In this document: one piece after another, positions 48,825 through 57,888 of the stretch
How the letters are laid out: each line of letters starts with the position of its first letter
Numbering within the stretch: the stretch's first letter is position 1
From: Lachnospiraceae bacterium G41
GTDB taxonomy: Bacteria; Bacillota; Clostridia; Lachnospirales; Lachnospiraceae
Assembly (NCBI GenBank): GCA_900100245.1
Contig: FNEU01000006.1
Location: forward strand, 1-64,000
Reading direction: 5' to 3'
Length of the DNA stretch: 64,000 nucleotides
The notes under the pieces: generated by a model
What the model saw: the letters and a program-made list of their open reading frames with translations, nothing else
What the model was told of the DNA's origin: nothing
Database searches by the model: none
Position numbers and translations under genes: made by a program

Positions 48825-50147
48825 CTATTCGGACAAAGTTACTTTTATATCCATATCAATATAGGTGTCGCCGTTTAAACGCGAAACGGTAACAATCACC
48901 TCATCCTGCGGGCTGAAGGTGTTTATTTCGACTTCATAGTCTAATGCGCTTGTAATAAGCGCATCGTTCATTGCGGTGATGACATCGCCCTTGTGAATTC
49001 CGCCCTGCATCGCGGGTGAATCCATCTGGATGTCGGTAATATATGCTCCGACGGGAACCTTGTAATAACGCATTGCCGTGGAAGAAACGTTGGTCACGGA
49101 AACTCCCATGTGCGCACGGTGAACATCGTTGCACATATCTTCGATAGGCTTTGTAAGTTCTGAAATACCGACAGCCGAAATAAGATTTTTGTTTTCCGGT
49201 TTATTGTAGGTCTGATCGATGATTCCGATGACTCTGCCGTTTTTGTTTATAAGTACGCCGGAGCCGTCTTCGGAGCCGTAAATATCAGTGGTAAGCAGTG
49301 CATAATTATGGTCGATTCCGTTGATTTCATTTCCTGTGGAAGTCAACATTCCGTAGCCGATGGAAGAGCCGTATCCCAGGGGATCTCCGATGGCGATTAC
49401 GATATCTCCGGGCTTGCAGGAAAGCTGCGAGCTGGCAAGTGATGCGTAAGTCATGGCACTTTTGGTGGTGTCATTAAGTTCGGAAAGCGGAATCGTAAGT
49501 ATTGCATAATTCGTAAAAGGATCGATCGCCTTTAAGGTAGCCGTGCATTCCTGAGTATTCTGGAAAGATACCACGATTTCGGTTGAGTCGGACAGTATTT
49601 TGGCATTTGTCAGAATAAAAAGATCCGTTCCGTTATCTTCCATGATAAGCCCCATGGTCTGGGTCTTGTTTTCATATGAAGAATTAAGCCAGGTGGTCCT
49701 GTCCTGAATGGCCGTAACGGTTACCATGGATTTCCTGGATTCCGCCGCAAGCGCTTTCATTTTGTTAAAGATTCCCTGATAGTCGTCGATATCCGGCTGA
49801 TATGCCGCGATTGCGTTTTCGATGGCTTCGGTATTGTCGGGAATTTCGATCACGGGTTCGGGCTCAACCACATCCTCGATTAGCATATCCTCGGGAAGAA
49901 TTTCTTCCGTGGGCTCAAGGAGCTTTAACTCGATTTTCTCGGGCTCGGGCGTTTTGTTGAAATTCTCGAGAGTTCCCTTTTCAAAAAAGAAAAAGACAAA
50001 GCAGGCAACCAAAGCAAACGTTATTGCCAACGCAATAGTTAAGAGAGACTGCTTGAAAACCTTACGCTTGTTGATGGGGCGCTCGGTTATTTTTTCACGT
50101 AAGAATGTATAATCGTTATTTTCATGTGAACTGTTCTGTTCGCTCAT
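48825..50147 (-). CDS. HtrA-like S1C-fold protein lacking the catalytic triad
   Basis: 440 residues: a cytoplasmic head, one membrane helix (about 34-54), an acidic linker (60-110), a trypsin-like domain (about 135-340) and a PDZ domain (about 345-435, MGVSVTNVSSTAMRYYKVPVGAYITDIQMDSPAMQGGIHKGDVITAMND). The usual catalytic His position reads TNAKIL (Lys), the Asp position TNYAIL (Asn), and GNSGG is replaced by EDGSGVLIN. It therefore looks like a pseudoprotease, perhaps a binding or sensing protein for the kinase encoded next. Confidence 0.82.
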   Translation of the reverse strand: MSEQNSSHENNDYTFLREKITERPINKRKVFKQSLLTIALAITFALVACFVFFFFEKGTLENFNKTPEPEKIELKLLEPTEEILPEDMLIEDVVEPEPVIEIPDNTEAIENAIAAYQPDIDDYQGIFNKMKALAAESRKSMVTVTAIQDRTTWLNSSYENKTQTMGLIMEDNGTDLFILTNAKILSDSTEIVVSFQNTQECTATLKAIDPFTNYAILTIPLSELNDTTKSAMTYASLASSQLSCKPGDIVIAIGDPLGYGSSIGYGMLTSTGNEINGIDHNYALLTTDIYGSEDGSGVLINKNGRVIGIIDQTYNKPENKNLISAVGISELTKPIEDMCNDVHRAHMGVSVTNVSSTAMRYYKVPVGAYITDIQMDSPAMQGGIHKGDVITAMNDALITSALDYEVEINTFSPQDEVIVTVSRLNGDTYIDMDIKVTLSE

Positions 50148-50316
50148 TTTCTGCTAATTCCTCATAAAATAAATAAAACAATATACTGTAATAATAACAC
50201 CCGCCGATTAATGCTTCAAGCGTAATGCAAAAACTGTGTTTTACCGACAAAGTATAGATAAAAACACCACAAATTATAGATGTCATTTTCAACAAAAGAA
50301 ATGGAAAAAGATTTAA

Positions 50317-50344
50317 TTTACCTATAGTTAATTTTATGTATAAT
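50317..50344 (+). promoter_or_regulatory. promoter of the arabinofuranosidase operon
   Basis: TTTACC, a 16-base spacer and TATAAT (50339-50344). Start near 50351, with a XylR-like operator just downstream. Confidence 0.6.
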
Positions 50345-50371
50345 AATAAGTGTGGGTTTTTGCTTAAATCT

Positions 50372-50385
50372 TTAGGCAACTAACC
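50372..50385. promoter_or_regulatory. XylR-like operator at the arabinofuranosidase gene
   Basis: TTAGGCAACTAACC shares GCAACTAACCG with the palindrome before the xylose isomerase remnant (58215-58232). TTAG...CTAA half-sites are typical of ROK-type XylR sites. It lies in the leader of the gene, a repressor position. Confidence 0.5.
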
Positions 50386-50412
50386 GCAATATTTTTTTCT
50401 TAGGAGACATTT

Positions 50413-51924
50413 ATGTACAGACATATCATAAATCCCCAGATAAAAAAAGGTCACATAAATCCCGAAATTCAGGGCCATTTCAGTGAGCATCTCGGAAGAT
50501 GTATCTACGAGGGTATTTTTGTTGGGGAAAATTCGGACATTCCGAATGTTAATGGTATGCGTACAGACGTTGTCGAAGCTCTTAAGGAAATGAAAATCCC
50601 CGTGTTAAGATGGCCCGGCGGATGTTTTGCCGATGAGTACCACTGGATGGACGGTATTGGTGATAAAAAAGACAGAAAGAAAATGATTAACACCAACTGG
50701 GGCGGAGTAGTCGAAGACAATTCCTTCGGCACACATGAATTCATGGAACTCTGTCGTCAGCTTAACTGTAAAACATATGTAAACGGTAACCTCGGAAGCG
50801 GTACCGTTAAAGAAATGAGCGAATGGGTTGAATACATGACCTTCGAAGGCGTGTCACCCATGGCAGACTTAAGAAGAAAAAACGGCCACGAAGAAGCGTG
50901 GAATCTTGATTATTTCGCAATAGGAAATGAGACCTGGGGCTGCGGCGGAAATATGAGTCCCGAGTATTATTCCGATCTTTACAGACACTATCAGACATTT
51001 GTCAAAAATTACAATCCTGATAAAAAAATCAAAAGACTTGCGGTTGGACCGAGCGACAAGGATTACGCATGGACCGAAACCCTTTTAAAGAAATGCTTTG
51101 AGAGGGCAGGTTCCTGGAACAACGCACACGGATTTATGGACGGCCTTACCCTCCATTATTATACTCTGCCTTACGACTGGGCTAAGAAGGGTGCGGCAAC
51201 GGGATTCAATGAAAAAGAGTGGTACATGACCTTAAGAAAAACTCTTTTCATGGAAGAGTATATTGCAGGTCATTCGGCGATTATGGACAGATACGATCCC
51301 GAAAAGCAGATCGGACTCATGGTTGATGAATGGGGCACATGGTACGATGTCGAAGAAGGCACCAACCCCGGATTCCTCTATCAGCAGAACACCATCCGCG
51401 ATGCACTTGTAGCCGGAATCAACTTAAATATCTTCAACAAGCATGCAGACAGAGTCAAGATGGCCAATATCGCACAGCTTGTAAACGTTCTTCAGGCAGT
51501 CATCTTAACCGAAGGCGAGAAGATGATTAAGACGCCTACATATTATGTATTCAAGATGTACTCCGCTCATCAGGACAATGATTTAATCGAGAGTTCCATC
51601 GACACCAAGAAAGTCGGTCTCGAAGATGAATATATGGTTCCGAATCTTACCGAATCCGTATCGGTTGACAGAAGCGGCAAGATAATCATTACCGTGACAA
51701 ACCTTTCACTCGACGAGGAAGCAATGATTGAAAGCGTTGTCCTCGGAGCCAACATAAAAGAAGTAAAAGCCACCATCGTAAAAGGCAGGATGGACGATCA
51801 CAACACCTTCGACAATCCTAATGTTGTTAAAGACGAGGAATTCAAAAACATATCTTTTAAGAACGATAAGATAAGATACACGATTCCTCCATGCAGTGTA
51901 ATGTGCATCGAAGTTACCGCATAA
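50413..51924 (+). CDS. abfA: alpha-L-arabinofuranosidase, GH51
   Basis: 503 residues, full length. [21 protein letters not shown] and [20 protein letters not shown] are GH51 marks; the acid/base Glu is in [12 protein letters not shown] and the nucleophile Glu in [12 protein letters not shown]. There is no signal peptide, so it works in the cytoplasm on imported arabino-oligosaccharides and frees L-arabinose. First gene of the pentose unit. GGAG lies upstream of the ATG. Confidence 0.93.
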   Translation: MYRHIINPQIKKGHINPEIQGHFSEHLGRCIYEGIFVGENSDIPNVNGMRTDVVEALKEMKIPVLRWPGGCFADEYHWMDGIGDKKDRKKMINTNWGGVVEDNSFGTHEFMELCRQLNCKTYVNGNLGSGTVKEMSEWVEYMTFEGVSPMADLRRKNGHEEAWNLDYFAIGNETWGCGGNMSPEYYSDLYRHYQTFVKNYNPDKKIKRLAVGPSDKDYAWTETLLKKCFERAGSWNNAHGFMDGLTLHYYTLPYDWAKKGAATGFNEKEWYMTLRKTLFMEEYIAGHSAIMDRYDPEKQIGLMVDEWGTWYDVEEGTNPGFLYQQNTIRDALVAGINLNIFNKHADRVKMANIAQLVNVLQAVILTEGEKMIKTPTYYVFKMYSAHQDNDLIESSIDTKKVGLEDEYMVPNLTESVSVDRSGKIIITVTNLSLDEEAMIESVVLGANIKEVKATIVKGRMDDHNTFDNPNVVKDEEFKNISFKNDKIRYTIPPCSVMCIEVTA

Positions 51925-51927
51925 AAT

Positions 51928-52179
51928 ATGGAATATAAAAAAATATGCAAACGCTGCCTCATATCCGAGATGGGCGAAGAAGCCTACCGTGAAATGATAA
52001 AAAAACACACGGACATCATAAAAGATGAGGACAAGAGCGACGAGGCGACATACAAGAAAAGGCTTAACGTATGTAAGGAATGCGAAAAGTTAAACGCCGG
52101 CACCTGTGCATCCTGCGGATGCTACGTAGAGATAAGGGCGGCTCTTAAAAGAAACGTATGTCCGAACAAAAAATGGTAA
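51928..52179 (+). CDS. DUF6171-like cysteine-rich zinc-binding protein
   Basis: 83 residues with Cys pairs at CKRC (start), CKEC, CASCGC and a final Cys (VCPNKKW): up to seven Cys in zinc-ribbon spacing. The pattern recalls DUF6171. It starts 3 bases after the arabinofuranosidase stop. No ribosome site of note; role unknown. Confidence 0.75.
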   Translation: MEYKKICKRCLISEMGEEAYREMIKKHTDIIKDEDKSDEATYKKRLNVCKECEKLNAGTCASCGCYVEIRAALKRNVCPNKKW

Positions 52180-52231
52180 ATAACTCTCAAAAAACGGCTA
52201 TAGAGAGAAAAAAATAAAAGGAGAAAAAGCT

Positions 52232-52849
52232 ATGGAAATCAAAAAAGTAACAGACCCGTCATTTAAGAAGTATGGCAAGATTATCGAAGGAATCGATTTT
52301 TCCGAAATCCTTAAAAACCTTGAAGCGCTTCCCATGCCCGCAGAAGGAGTTGAGTACTTCCCCGGAGTAGAAGCACTTGAGAACACACCTGCAACAAAGA
52401 TTATTTCCGAGAGCCTTTACGGCGGAATGCCCATCCAGATCGGTATGTGCAACGGACATAACAAGGCACTTAATGCAGTTGAGTATCACAGAGATTCCGA
52501 AATCAATGTGGCTCTTTACGATATGGTTCTTCTTATCGGCGAATTAAAGGATGTTACCGAAGATTTCAAATACGATACATCCAAGATTGAAGCTTTCCTC
52601 GTACCTGCAGGCGTTGCAGTTGAAATGTATGCTACAACTCTTCACTATGCTCCCTGCCACGTAGAAGACAAGGGCTTCAAAGCTGTAGTAGTTCTTCCCA
52701 AGGGAACAAACTACGACCTCACATTCAAGAATTCCTACACCAAGGAAGACAGACTTCTTACAGCAGTCAACAAGTGGCTCATTGCTCACGAAGATGCTAA
52801 GATCGACGGCGCTTTCAACGGACTTGTAGGCGAAAATATTACAATCTAA
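52232..52849 (+). CDS. DUF4867 family cupin-like protein
   Basis: 205 residues. GVEYFPGVEALENTPATKIISESLYGGMPIQIGMCNGHNKALNAVEYHRDSEINVALYDMVLLIG and LVPAGVAVEMYATTLHYAPCHV suggest a metal-binding beta-barrel (cupin) with conserved His, Glu and Cys. It is a DUF4867 member, seen with pentose genes in Firmicutes. It could be a sugar isomerase or epimerase, which is inference from place: no ribulose-phosphate epimerase is otherwise present. Confidence 0.8.
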   Translation: MEIKKVTDPSFKKYGKIIEGIDFSEILKNLEALPMPAEGVEYFPGVEALENTPATKIISESLYGGMPIQIGMCNGHNKALNAVEYHRDSEINVALYDMVLLIGELKDVTEDFKYDTSKIEAFLVPAGVAVEMYATTLHYAPCHVEDKGFKAVVVLPKGTNYDLTFKNSYTKEDRLLTAVNKWLIAHEDAKIDGAFNGLVGENITI

Positions 52850-52863
52850 AAGGAGAAGGTTTT

Positions 52864-54333
52864 ATGTATTATATCGGAGTTGATCTCGGTACATCGGCTG
52901 TTAAGCTGATCATGATGGAAAAAGACGGTACAATCGTAAGCTCGGTATCAAAGGAATATCCTTTGTATTTCCCGAACCCCGGCTGGTCGGAGCAGAAGCC
53001 CGAAGACTGGAAAACGGCTGTACTCGAAGGTTTAAAGGAGCTCGTAAAAGATTTTGACGCAACTAAAGTTGCAGGAATCAGTTTCGGCGGACAGATGCAT
53101 GGTCTTGTAGTTCTCGATGAGAACGACAATGTTATAAGACCCGCTATTCTTTGGAACGACGGACGTACACAGAAAGAAACAGATTACTTAAACAACGTAA
53201 TCGGCAAAGACGTTCTTTCTGCAGAAACAGCAAACATCGCATTTGCAGGTTTCACCGCTCCCAAGATTCTCTGGATGAAGGCCAACGAGCCCGAGAACTT
53301 TGCAAAGATTAAAAAGATTATGCTTCCCAAGGACTATATCGCATATATCCTTTCAGGCGTATTCTCAACAGATTATTCTGATGCTTCAGGTATGTTGCTT
53401 CTTGACGTTAAGAATAAGAAATGGTCCAAGAAGATGTGCGATATCTGCGGCGTAGACGAATCAATGCTTCCCAAGCTCTATGAGTCTTACGAAGTTACAG
53501 GTACGGTAAAACCCGAAATCGCAAAAGAACTCGGATTTACAGATAACGTTAAGGTTTGCGCAGGTGCAGGCGACAATGCGGCAGCAGCTGTAGGTACAGG
53601 TGTTGTAGGCGACGGCGGATGCAACATTTCACTCGGTACATCCGGAACAGTATTTATTTCTTCCGCTAAATTCGGCGTAGATGAAAACAACGCACTTCAT
53701 TCATTTGACCATGCAGACGGAAACTTCCATTTAATGGGATGTATGCTTTCTGCAGCTTCATGTAACAAATGGTGGATGGACGAAATCATCAAGACAAAGG
53801 ATTACGCAGCAGAGCAGGCCAATATTACAAAACTCGGTGAGAATCATGTATTCTTCCTTCCTTACTTAATGGGCGAGAGATCACCTCACAACAACCCTGA
53901 TGCAAGAGGAACATTCATCGGCCTTACAATGGACTCAACCAGAGAAGACATGACTCAGGCAGTTCTCGAAGGCGTAGCATTCGGTCTTCGTGATTCCATC
54001 GAAGTAGCAAGAAGCCTCGGTATTCCTCTTACCAAGACCAGAATCTGCGGCGGCGGTGCAAAGAGCCCTCTCTGGAGAAAGATGATTACCAACATTATGA
54101 ATATGGAAGTTGAAAGAATTACTTCCGAAGAAGGTCCCGGACTTGGCGGCGCTATGCTTGCAGCAGTAGGATGCGGCGAATACGCATCTGTTGAAGAAGC
54201 TGCAAAGGCTATCGTAAAAGTTCTCGACGTGGAGAAGCCCGATCCCGAACTCGTTGCTAAATACGAGAAGAAGTATCAGCAGTTCAAGACCATCTATCCG
54301 GCTTGCAAGCCTATATTTGACATCATCAAATAG
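52864..54333 (+). CDS. xylB: xylulokinase (FGGY family)
   Basis: 489 residues. YIGVDLGTSAVKLIMME (phosphate loop), SFGGQMHGLVVLD, ILWNDGRTQKETD, GAGDNAAAAVGTGVVGDGGCNISLGTSGTVF and GGGAKSPLWRKMI are the standard FGGY/XylB motifs. It phosphorylates D-xylulose to the 5-phosphate with ATP, feeding the transketolase genes downstream. FGGY kinases can also take L-ribulose, which would fit the arabinose genes around it. Confidence 0.92.
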   Translation: MYYIGVDLGTSAVKLIMMEKDGTIVSSVSKEYPLYFPNPGWSEQKPEDWKTAVLEGLKELVKDFDATKVAGISFGGQMHGLVVLDENDNVIRPAILWNDGRTQKETDYLNNVIGKDVLSAETANIAFAGFTAPKILWMKANEPENFAKIKKIMLPKDYIAYILSGVFSTDYSDASGMLLLDVKNKKWSKKMCDICGVDESMLPKLYESYEVTGTVKPEIAKELGFTDNVKVCAGAGDNAAAAVGTGVVGDGGCNISLGTSGTVFISSAKFGVDENNALHSFDHADGNFHLMGCMLSAASCNKWWMDEIIKTKDYAAEQANITKLGENHVFFLPYLMGERSPHNNPDARGTFIGLTMDSTREDMTQAVLEGVAFGLRDSIEVARSLGIPLTKTRICGGGAKSPLWRKMITNIMNMEVERITSEEGPGLGGAMLAAVGCGEYASVEEAAKAIVKVLDVEKPDPELVAKYEKKYQQFKTIYPACKPIFDIIK

Positions 54334-54357
54334 TCGGTTTGGTTAATAAGTTAAAAA

Positions 54358-54389
54358 GGTGCCCGGCTCACTTTAGTGTACCTGGCACC
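54358..54389 (+). repeat. GGTGCC-type hairpin, copy 3
   Basis: GGTGCC (54358-54363) and GGCACC (54384-54389), with inner GG/CC and CACT/AGTG pairs. It lies between xylB and the transketolase genes, with no T tract. Same family as hairpins at 35274 and 43836. Confidence 0.5.
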
Positions 54390-54415
54390 AATAAATAAAA
54401 AACAGGAGATTAAGT

Positions 54416-55246
54416 ATGAACGAATTGGAACTTAAGAAAAAGGCCAATGATGTCAGAAAAGGAATCGTAACCGCGGTTCATGCCGCAAAAGCCGGACATC
54501 CCGGCGGATCGCTTTCCGCAGCTGATATCATGACATATCTCTATTTTGAGGAGATGAACATCGATCCCGCCAATCCTAAAAAGGACGACAGAGACCGTTT
54601 CGTATTGTCAAAGGGACATGTTGCTCCCGCACTTTATTCAACACTTGCCAACAGAGGATACTTCCCCGTTGAAGAACTCGAGACATTAAGAAAACTCGGC
54701 TCCAGACTTCAGGGACATCCCTGTATGCAGGAAACACCCGGCGTTGATATGTCTTCAGGTTCACTCGGACAGGGACTTTCCGCAGCAGTTGGTATGGCTC
54801 TTTCCGCAAGACTTTTAAACAAGGATTACAGAGTATACGCTCTTTGTGGCGACGGTGAAATCCAGGAAGGTCAGATTTGGGAAGCAGCTATGTTTGCCGG
54901 TCACAGAAAACTCGACAATCTCTGCGTTATCGTTGACAACAACGGACTTCAGATTGACGGTAAGATTGAAGACGTATGTTCTCCTTATCCCATCACCGAC
55001 AAGTTCAAAGCATTCAATTTTAATGTAATCGAAATCGACGGTCATGATTTCTCACAGATTGCAGACGCTTTCAAGAAAGCAAGAGAATGCAAGGGTATGC
55101 CTACAGCAATTATTGCAAAGACCACCAAGGGTAAGGGAGTATCATTTATGGAGAATCAGGCTTCATGGCACGGCACAGCTCCTAACGACGAGCAATATGC
55201 AATAGCTATGGAAGATTTGGAAAGGATTGGTAAAGAGTATGTCTGA
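54416..55246 (+). CDS. transketolase N-terminal subunit
   Basis: 276 residues, the thiamine-diphosphate-binding half of a split transketolase: HPGGSLSAADIMTYLYFEEM, RFVLSKGHVAPALYSTLA, GSLGQGLSAAVGMALSARL and GDGEIQEGQIWEAAMFAGHRKLDNLCVIVDNNGLQIDG (Mg/ThDP motif). It moves two-carbon units between sugar phosphates together with the next gene product. Codon use is strongly biased, suggesting high expression. Confidence 0.93.
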   Translation: MNELELKKKANDVRKGIVTAVHAAKAGHPGGSLSAADIMTYLYFEEMNIDPANPKKDDRDRFVLSKGHVAPALYSTLANRGYFPVEELETLRKLGSRLQGHPCMQETPGVDMSSGSLGQGLSAAVGMALSARLLNKDYRVYALCGDGEIQEGQIWEAAMFAGHRKLDNLCVIVDNNGLQIDGKIEDVCSPYPITDKFKAFNFNVIEIDGHDFSQIADAFKKARECKGMPTAIIAKTTKGKGVSFMENQASWHGTAPNDEQYAIAMEDLERIGKEYV

Positions 55247-56180
55247 TGTTGTAAAAATAGCAACAAGAGAGAGTTACGGTAACGCTCTTGTTGAATTAGG
55301 AAAAATCAATGATAAAGTATATGTACTGGATGCCGATCTTGCAGGTGCCACAAAAACAGGTACTTTCAAGAAAGCCTTTCCCGAAAGACATATCGACTGC
55401 GGTATCGCTGAATGTAACATGACAGGCATCGCAGCAGGTCTTTCAACAACAGGAATCATTCCTTTCTGCTCATCCTTCGCAATGTTCGCAGCAGGACGTG
55501 CTTTCGAGCAGGTAAGAAACTCAATCGGTTATCCTCATCTTAATGTTAAGATCGGTGCCACACATGCAGGCGTTACAGTCGGCGAAGACGGTGCTACACA
55601 TCAGTGTAACGAGGACATTGCTCTTATGAGAACAATTCCCGGTATGGTAGTTATAGTTCCTTCAGACGATGTTGAAGCAAAGGCAGCAGTTAAGGCTGCA
55701 GCTGAATATGTAGGTCCCGTTTACATGAGATTCGGCAGGAGTGCGGTTCCCGTAATCAACGACAATGCAGATTACAAATTCGAAATCGGCAAAGGAATCA
55801 CACTTAAGGAAGGCAAAGATGTAACAATTATCGCTACAGGCGTTTGCGTATGCGAAGCATTAAAGGCAGCAGAAGCACTTGCAGCTGACGGAATCGATGC
55901 AGAAGTTATCAACATCCACACAATCAAGCCTCTTGACAAAGACCTTGTAATCGCAAGTGCAAAGAAGACAGGCAAGGTTGTAACCGTTGAAGAGCATTCC
56001 GTTATCGGGGGCTTAGGCAGCGCAGTAGCAGATGTCCTTGCAGAGACAGGTGTTGCAACTCTTAAAAAGATTGGGGTACAGGATGTATTCGGTGAGTCCG
56101 GTACAGCCGCACAGCTTCTTCACAAGTTCGGTCTTGATGCAGAAGGCATTGCAGCCGGCGTAAAAGATTTCGTAAAATAA
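55239..56180 (+). CDS. transketolase C-terminal subunit
   Basis: 313 residues, pyrimidine-binding and C-terminal domains: ATRESYGNALVELG, ERHIDCGIAECNMTGIAAGLSTTG, PHLNVKIGATHAGVTVGEDGATHQCNEDIALMRTIPGM and VEEHSVIGGLGSAVADVLAE. The ATG at 55239 overlaps the N-terminal subunit gene by 8 bases, coupling the two chains. TTG 55227 is an unlikely alternative. Confidence 0.93.
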   Translation: MSDVVKIATRESYGNALVELGKINDKVYVLDADLAGATKTGTFKKAFPERHIDCGIAECNMTGIAAGLSTTGIIPFCSSFAMFAAGRAFEQVRNSIGYPHLNVKIGATHAGVTVGEDGATHQCNEDIALMRTIPGMVVIVPSDDVEAKAAVKAAAEYVGPVYMRFGRSAVPVINDNADYKFEIGKGITLKEGKDVTIIATGVCVCEALKAAEALAADGIDAEVINIHTIKPLDKDLVIASAKKTGKVVTVEEHSVIGGLGSAVADVLAETGVATLKKIGVQDVFGESGTAAQLLHKFGLDAEGIAAGVKDFVK

Positions 56181-56208
56181 TCAAGCGAAGAAGATTAAAT
56201 CAGTTTAT

Positions 56209-56267
56209 AAACTTACTTTCCCTTATTCCTTATCAACGGTTATGATTAGGAATAAAGGGCAAAGTTT
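56209..56267 (+). other. long imperfect inverted repeat between transketolase and isomerase genes
   Basis: CCCTTATTCCT (56220-56230) pairs with AGGAATAAAGGG (56248-56259, one bulge), and AAACTT/AAGTTT extend the base. There is no T tract, so it is likely an mRNA processing or stability hairpin. A TATAAT-like TATATAAT before the isomerase gene suggests it may also be transcribed separately. Confidence 0.45.
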
Positions 56268-56313
56268 GTAATATAAAAATAAAAAGAAAAATATATAATG
56301 GGAGGCTAACATT

Positions 56314-57798
56314 ATGAACAACATTCCTAAGATTAAACTTGGTATCGTGGCTGTAAGCCGTGACTGTTTCCCCGAATCACTTTCGGTTAACAGAAGAAAA
56401 GCATTAGTTGATGCTTACAAGGCTAAATATGATGCAGCAGATATCTATGAATGCCCTATCTGTATCGTAGAGAGCGAAATCCACATGGTTCAGGCTCTTG
56501 AAGATATCAAGAAGGCTGGATGTAACGCACTTTGCGTATACCTTGGAAACTTCGGTCCCGAAATTTCCGAAACACTTCTTGCTAAGCACTTTGACGGACC
56601 TAAGATGTTCTGTGCAGCAGCAGAAGAAACACAGAACGACCTTTGCGGCGGCAGAGGCGATGCATACTGCGGTATGCTTAACGCAAGCTACAACTTAAAG
56701 CTTCGTAACGTTGGCGCATACATTCCTGAGTATCCCGTAGGTGATGCAGAGGACTGCGCTAAGATGATCAATGATTTCATCCCCGTTGCAAGAGCACTCG
56801 TTGGTTTAAGCAAACTTAAAATTATATCATTCGGTCCCAGACCTCTTAACTTCCTTGCTTGTAACGCTCCTATTAAGCAGCTTTACAACCTTGGCGTTGA
56901 AATTGAAGAGAACTCTGAGCTCGATCTTTTCGAATCCTTTAACAAGCATGCAGGCGATGAAAGAATTCCCGCAAAGGTTAAAGAGATGGAAGAAGAACTC
57001 GGCGCAGGCAACAAGAAGCCCGAAGTACTTGCTAAGTTAGCTCAGTACGAATTAACACTTCTTGACTGGGTTGAAGGACACAAGGGTTACAGAGAATACG
57101 TTGCAATCGCAGGTAAGTGCTGGCCCGCATTCCAGACACAGTTCGGATTCGTTCCCTGCTATGTTAACTCTCGTTTAACAGGTATGGGTATTCCCGTATC
57201 CTGTGAAGTTGATATTTACGGATGCCTTTCCGAGTTCATCGGTACATGCGTATCTGATGATATCGTAACACTCCTTGATATCAACAACTCAGTTCCCAAG
57301 GATATGTACAAAGAGTCTATCGAAGGCAAATTCGATTACAAGCATACAGATACATTCATGGGATTCCACTGCGGTAATACATGCTCCAAGAAGCTTGCAT
57401 TCCATGAGATGAAGTATCAGATGATCATGGCAAGAGCACTTCCTATCGAAGTTACAAACGGTACTCTTGAAGGCGACATCGTTCCCGGAGATATCACATT
57501 CTTCAGACTTCAGTCAACAGCTGATGCTAAGATCAGAGCATATCTTGCAGAAGGTGAAGTACTTCCCGTTGCAACCAAGTCATTCGGTGGTATCGGTGTA
57601 TTCGCAATCAAGGAAATGGGACGTTTCTATCGTCACGTACTTATTGAGAAGAATTATCCTCATCACGGTGCTGTTACATTCGGACATCACGGCAAGGCAC
57701 TCTACGAAGTATTCAAATACATCGGAGTTCCCATCGAGGATATCAACTACAATCAGCCCGCTTCACTTCCTTATCCTACAGAGAATCCTTTCAAGTAA
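56314..57798 (+). CDS. L-fucose/L-arabinose isomerase family protein
   Basis: 494 residues. Family traits: KLGIVAVSRDCFPESLSVNRRKA, CNALCVYLGNFGPEISETLLA, CWPAFQTQFGFVPCYVNSRLTGMGIPVSCEVDIYGCLSEF (metal-site Glu) and MGFHCGNTCSKKLAFHEMKYQ. It interconverts an aldose and ketose, most likely L-arabinose and L-ribulose given the arabinofuranosidase in the unit; fucose or xylose cannot be excluded. Very biased codon use, so highly expressed. A bidirectional terminator follows. Confidence 0.88.
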   Translation: MNNIPKIKLGIVAVSRDCFPESLSVNRRKALVDAYKAKYDAADIYECPICIVESEIHMVQALEDIKKAGCNALCVYLGNFGPEISETLLAKHFDGPKMFCAAAEETQNDLCGGRGDAYCGMLNASYNLKLRNVGAYIPEYPVGDAEDCAKMINDFIPVARALVGLSKLKIISFGPRPLNFLACNAPIKQLYNLGVEIEENSELDLFESFNKHAGDERIPAKVKEMEEELGAGNKKPEVLAKLAQYELTLLDWVEGHKGYREYVAIAGKCWPAFQTQFGFVPCYVNSRLTGMGIPVSCEVDIYGCLSEFIGTCVSDDIVTLLDINNSVPKDMYKESIEGKFDYKHTDTFMGFHCGNTCSKKLAFHEMKYQMIMARALPIEVTNGTLEGDIVPGDITFFRLQSTADAKIRAYLAEGEVLPVATKSFGGIGVFAIKEMGRFYRHVLIEKNYPHHGAVTFGHHGKALYEVFKYIGVPIEDINYNQPASLPYPTENPFK

Positions 57799-57830
57799 GA
57801 TAAATTGTGAAATAAATGAAAACAATGAAA

Positions 57831-57865
57831 AGAACCCAATGCCGTTTGGCATCGGGTTCTTTTTT
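57831..57865. terminator. bidirectional terminator between isomerase and xylose isomerase remnant
   Basis: AGAACCCAATGCC and GGCATCGGGTTCT pair (one mismatch/wobble) around GTTT, with T tracts on both strands, serving the two convergent genes. Confidence 0.88.
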
Positions 57866-57888
57866 AATGAGATGAAAGGAAGTGAATA

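Noticed and set aside
50122-50379. 85-codon minus-strand ORF upstream of the HtrA-like gene
   Set aside because: No ribosome site; AT-rich intergenic DNA containing the divergent promoters of the HtrA-like and arabinofuranosidase genes.
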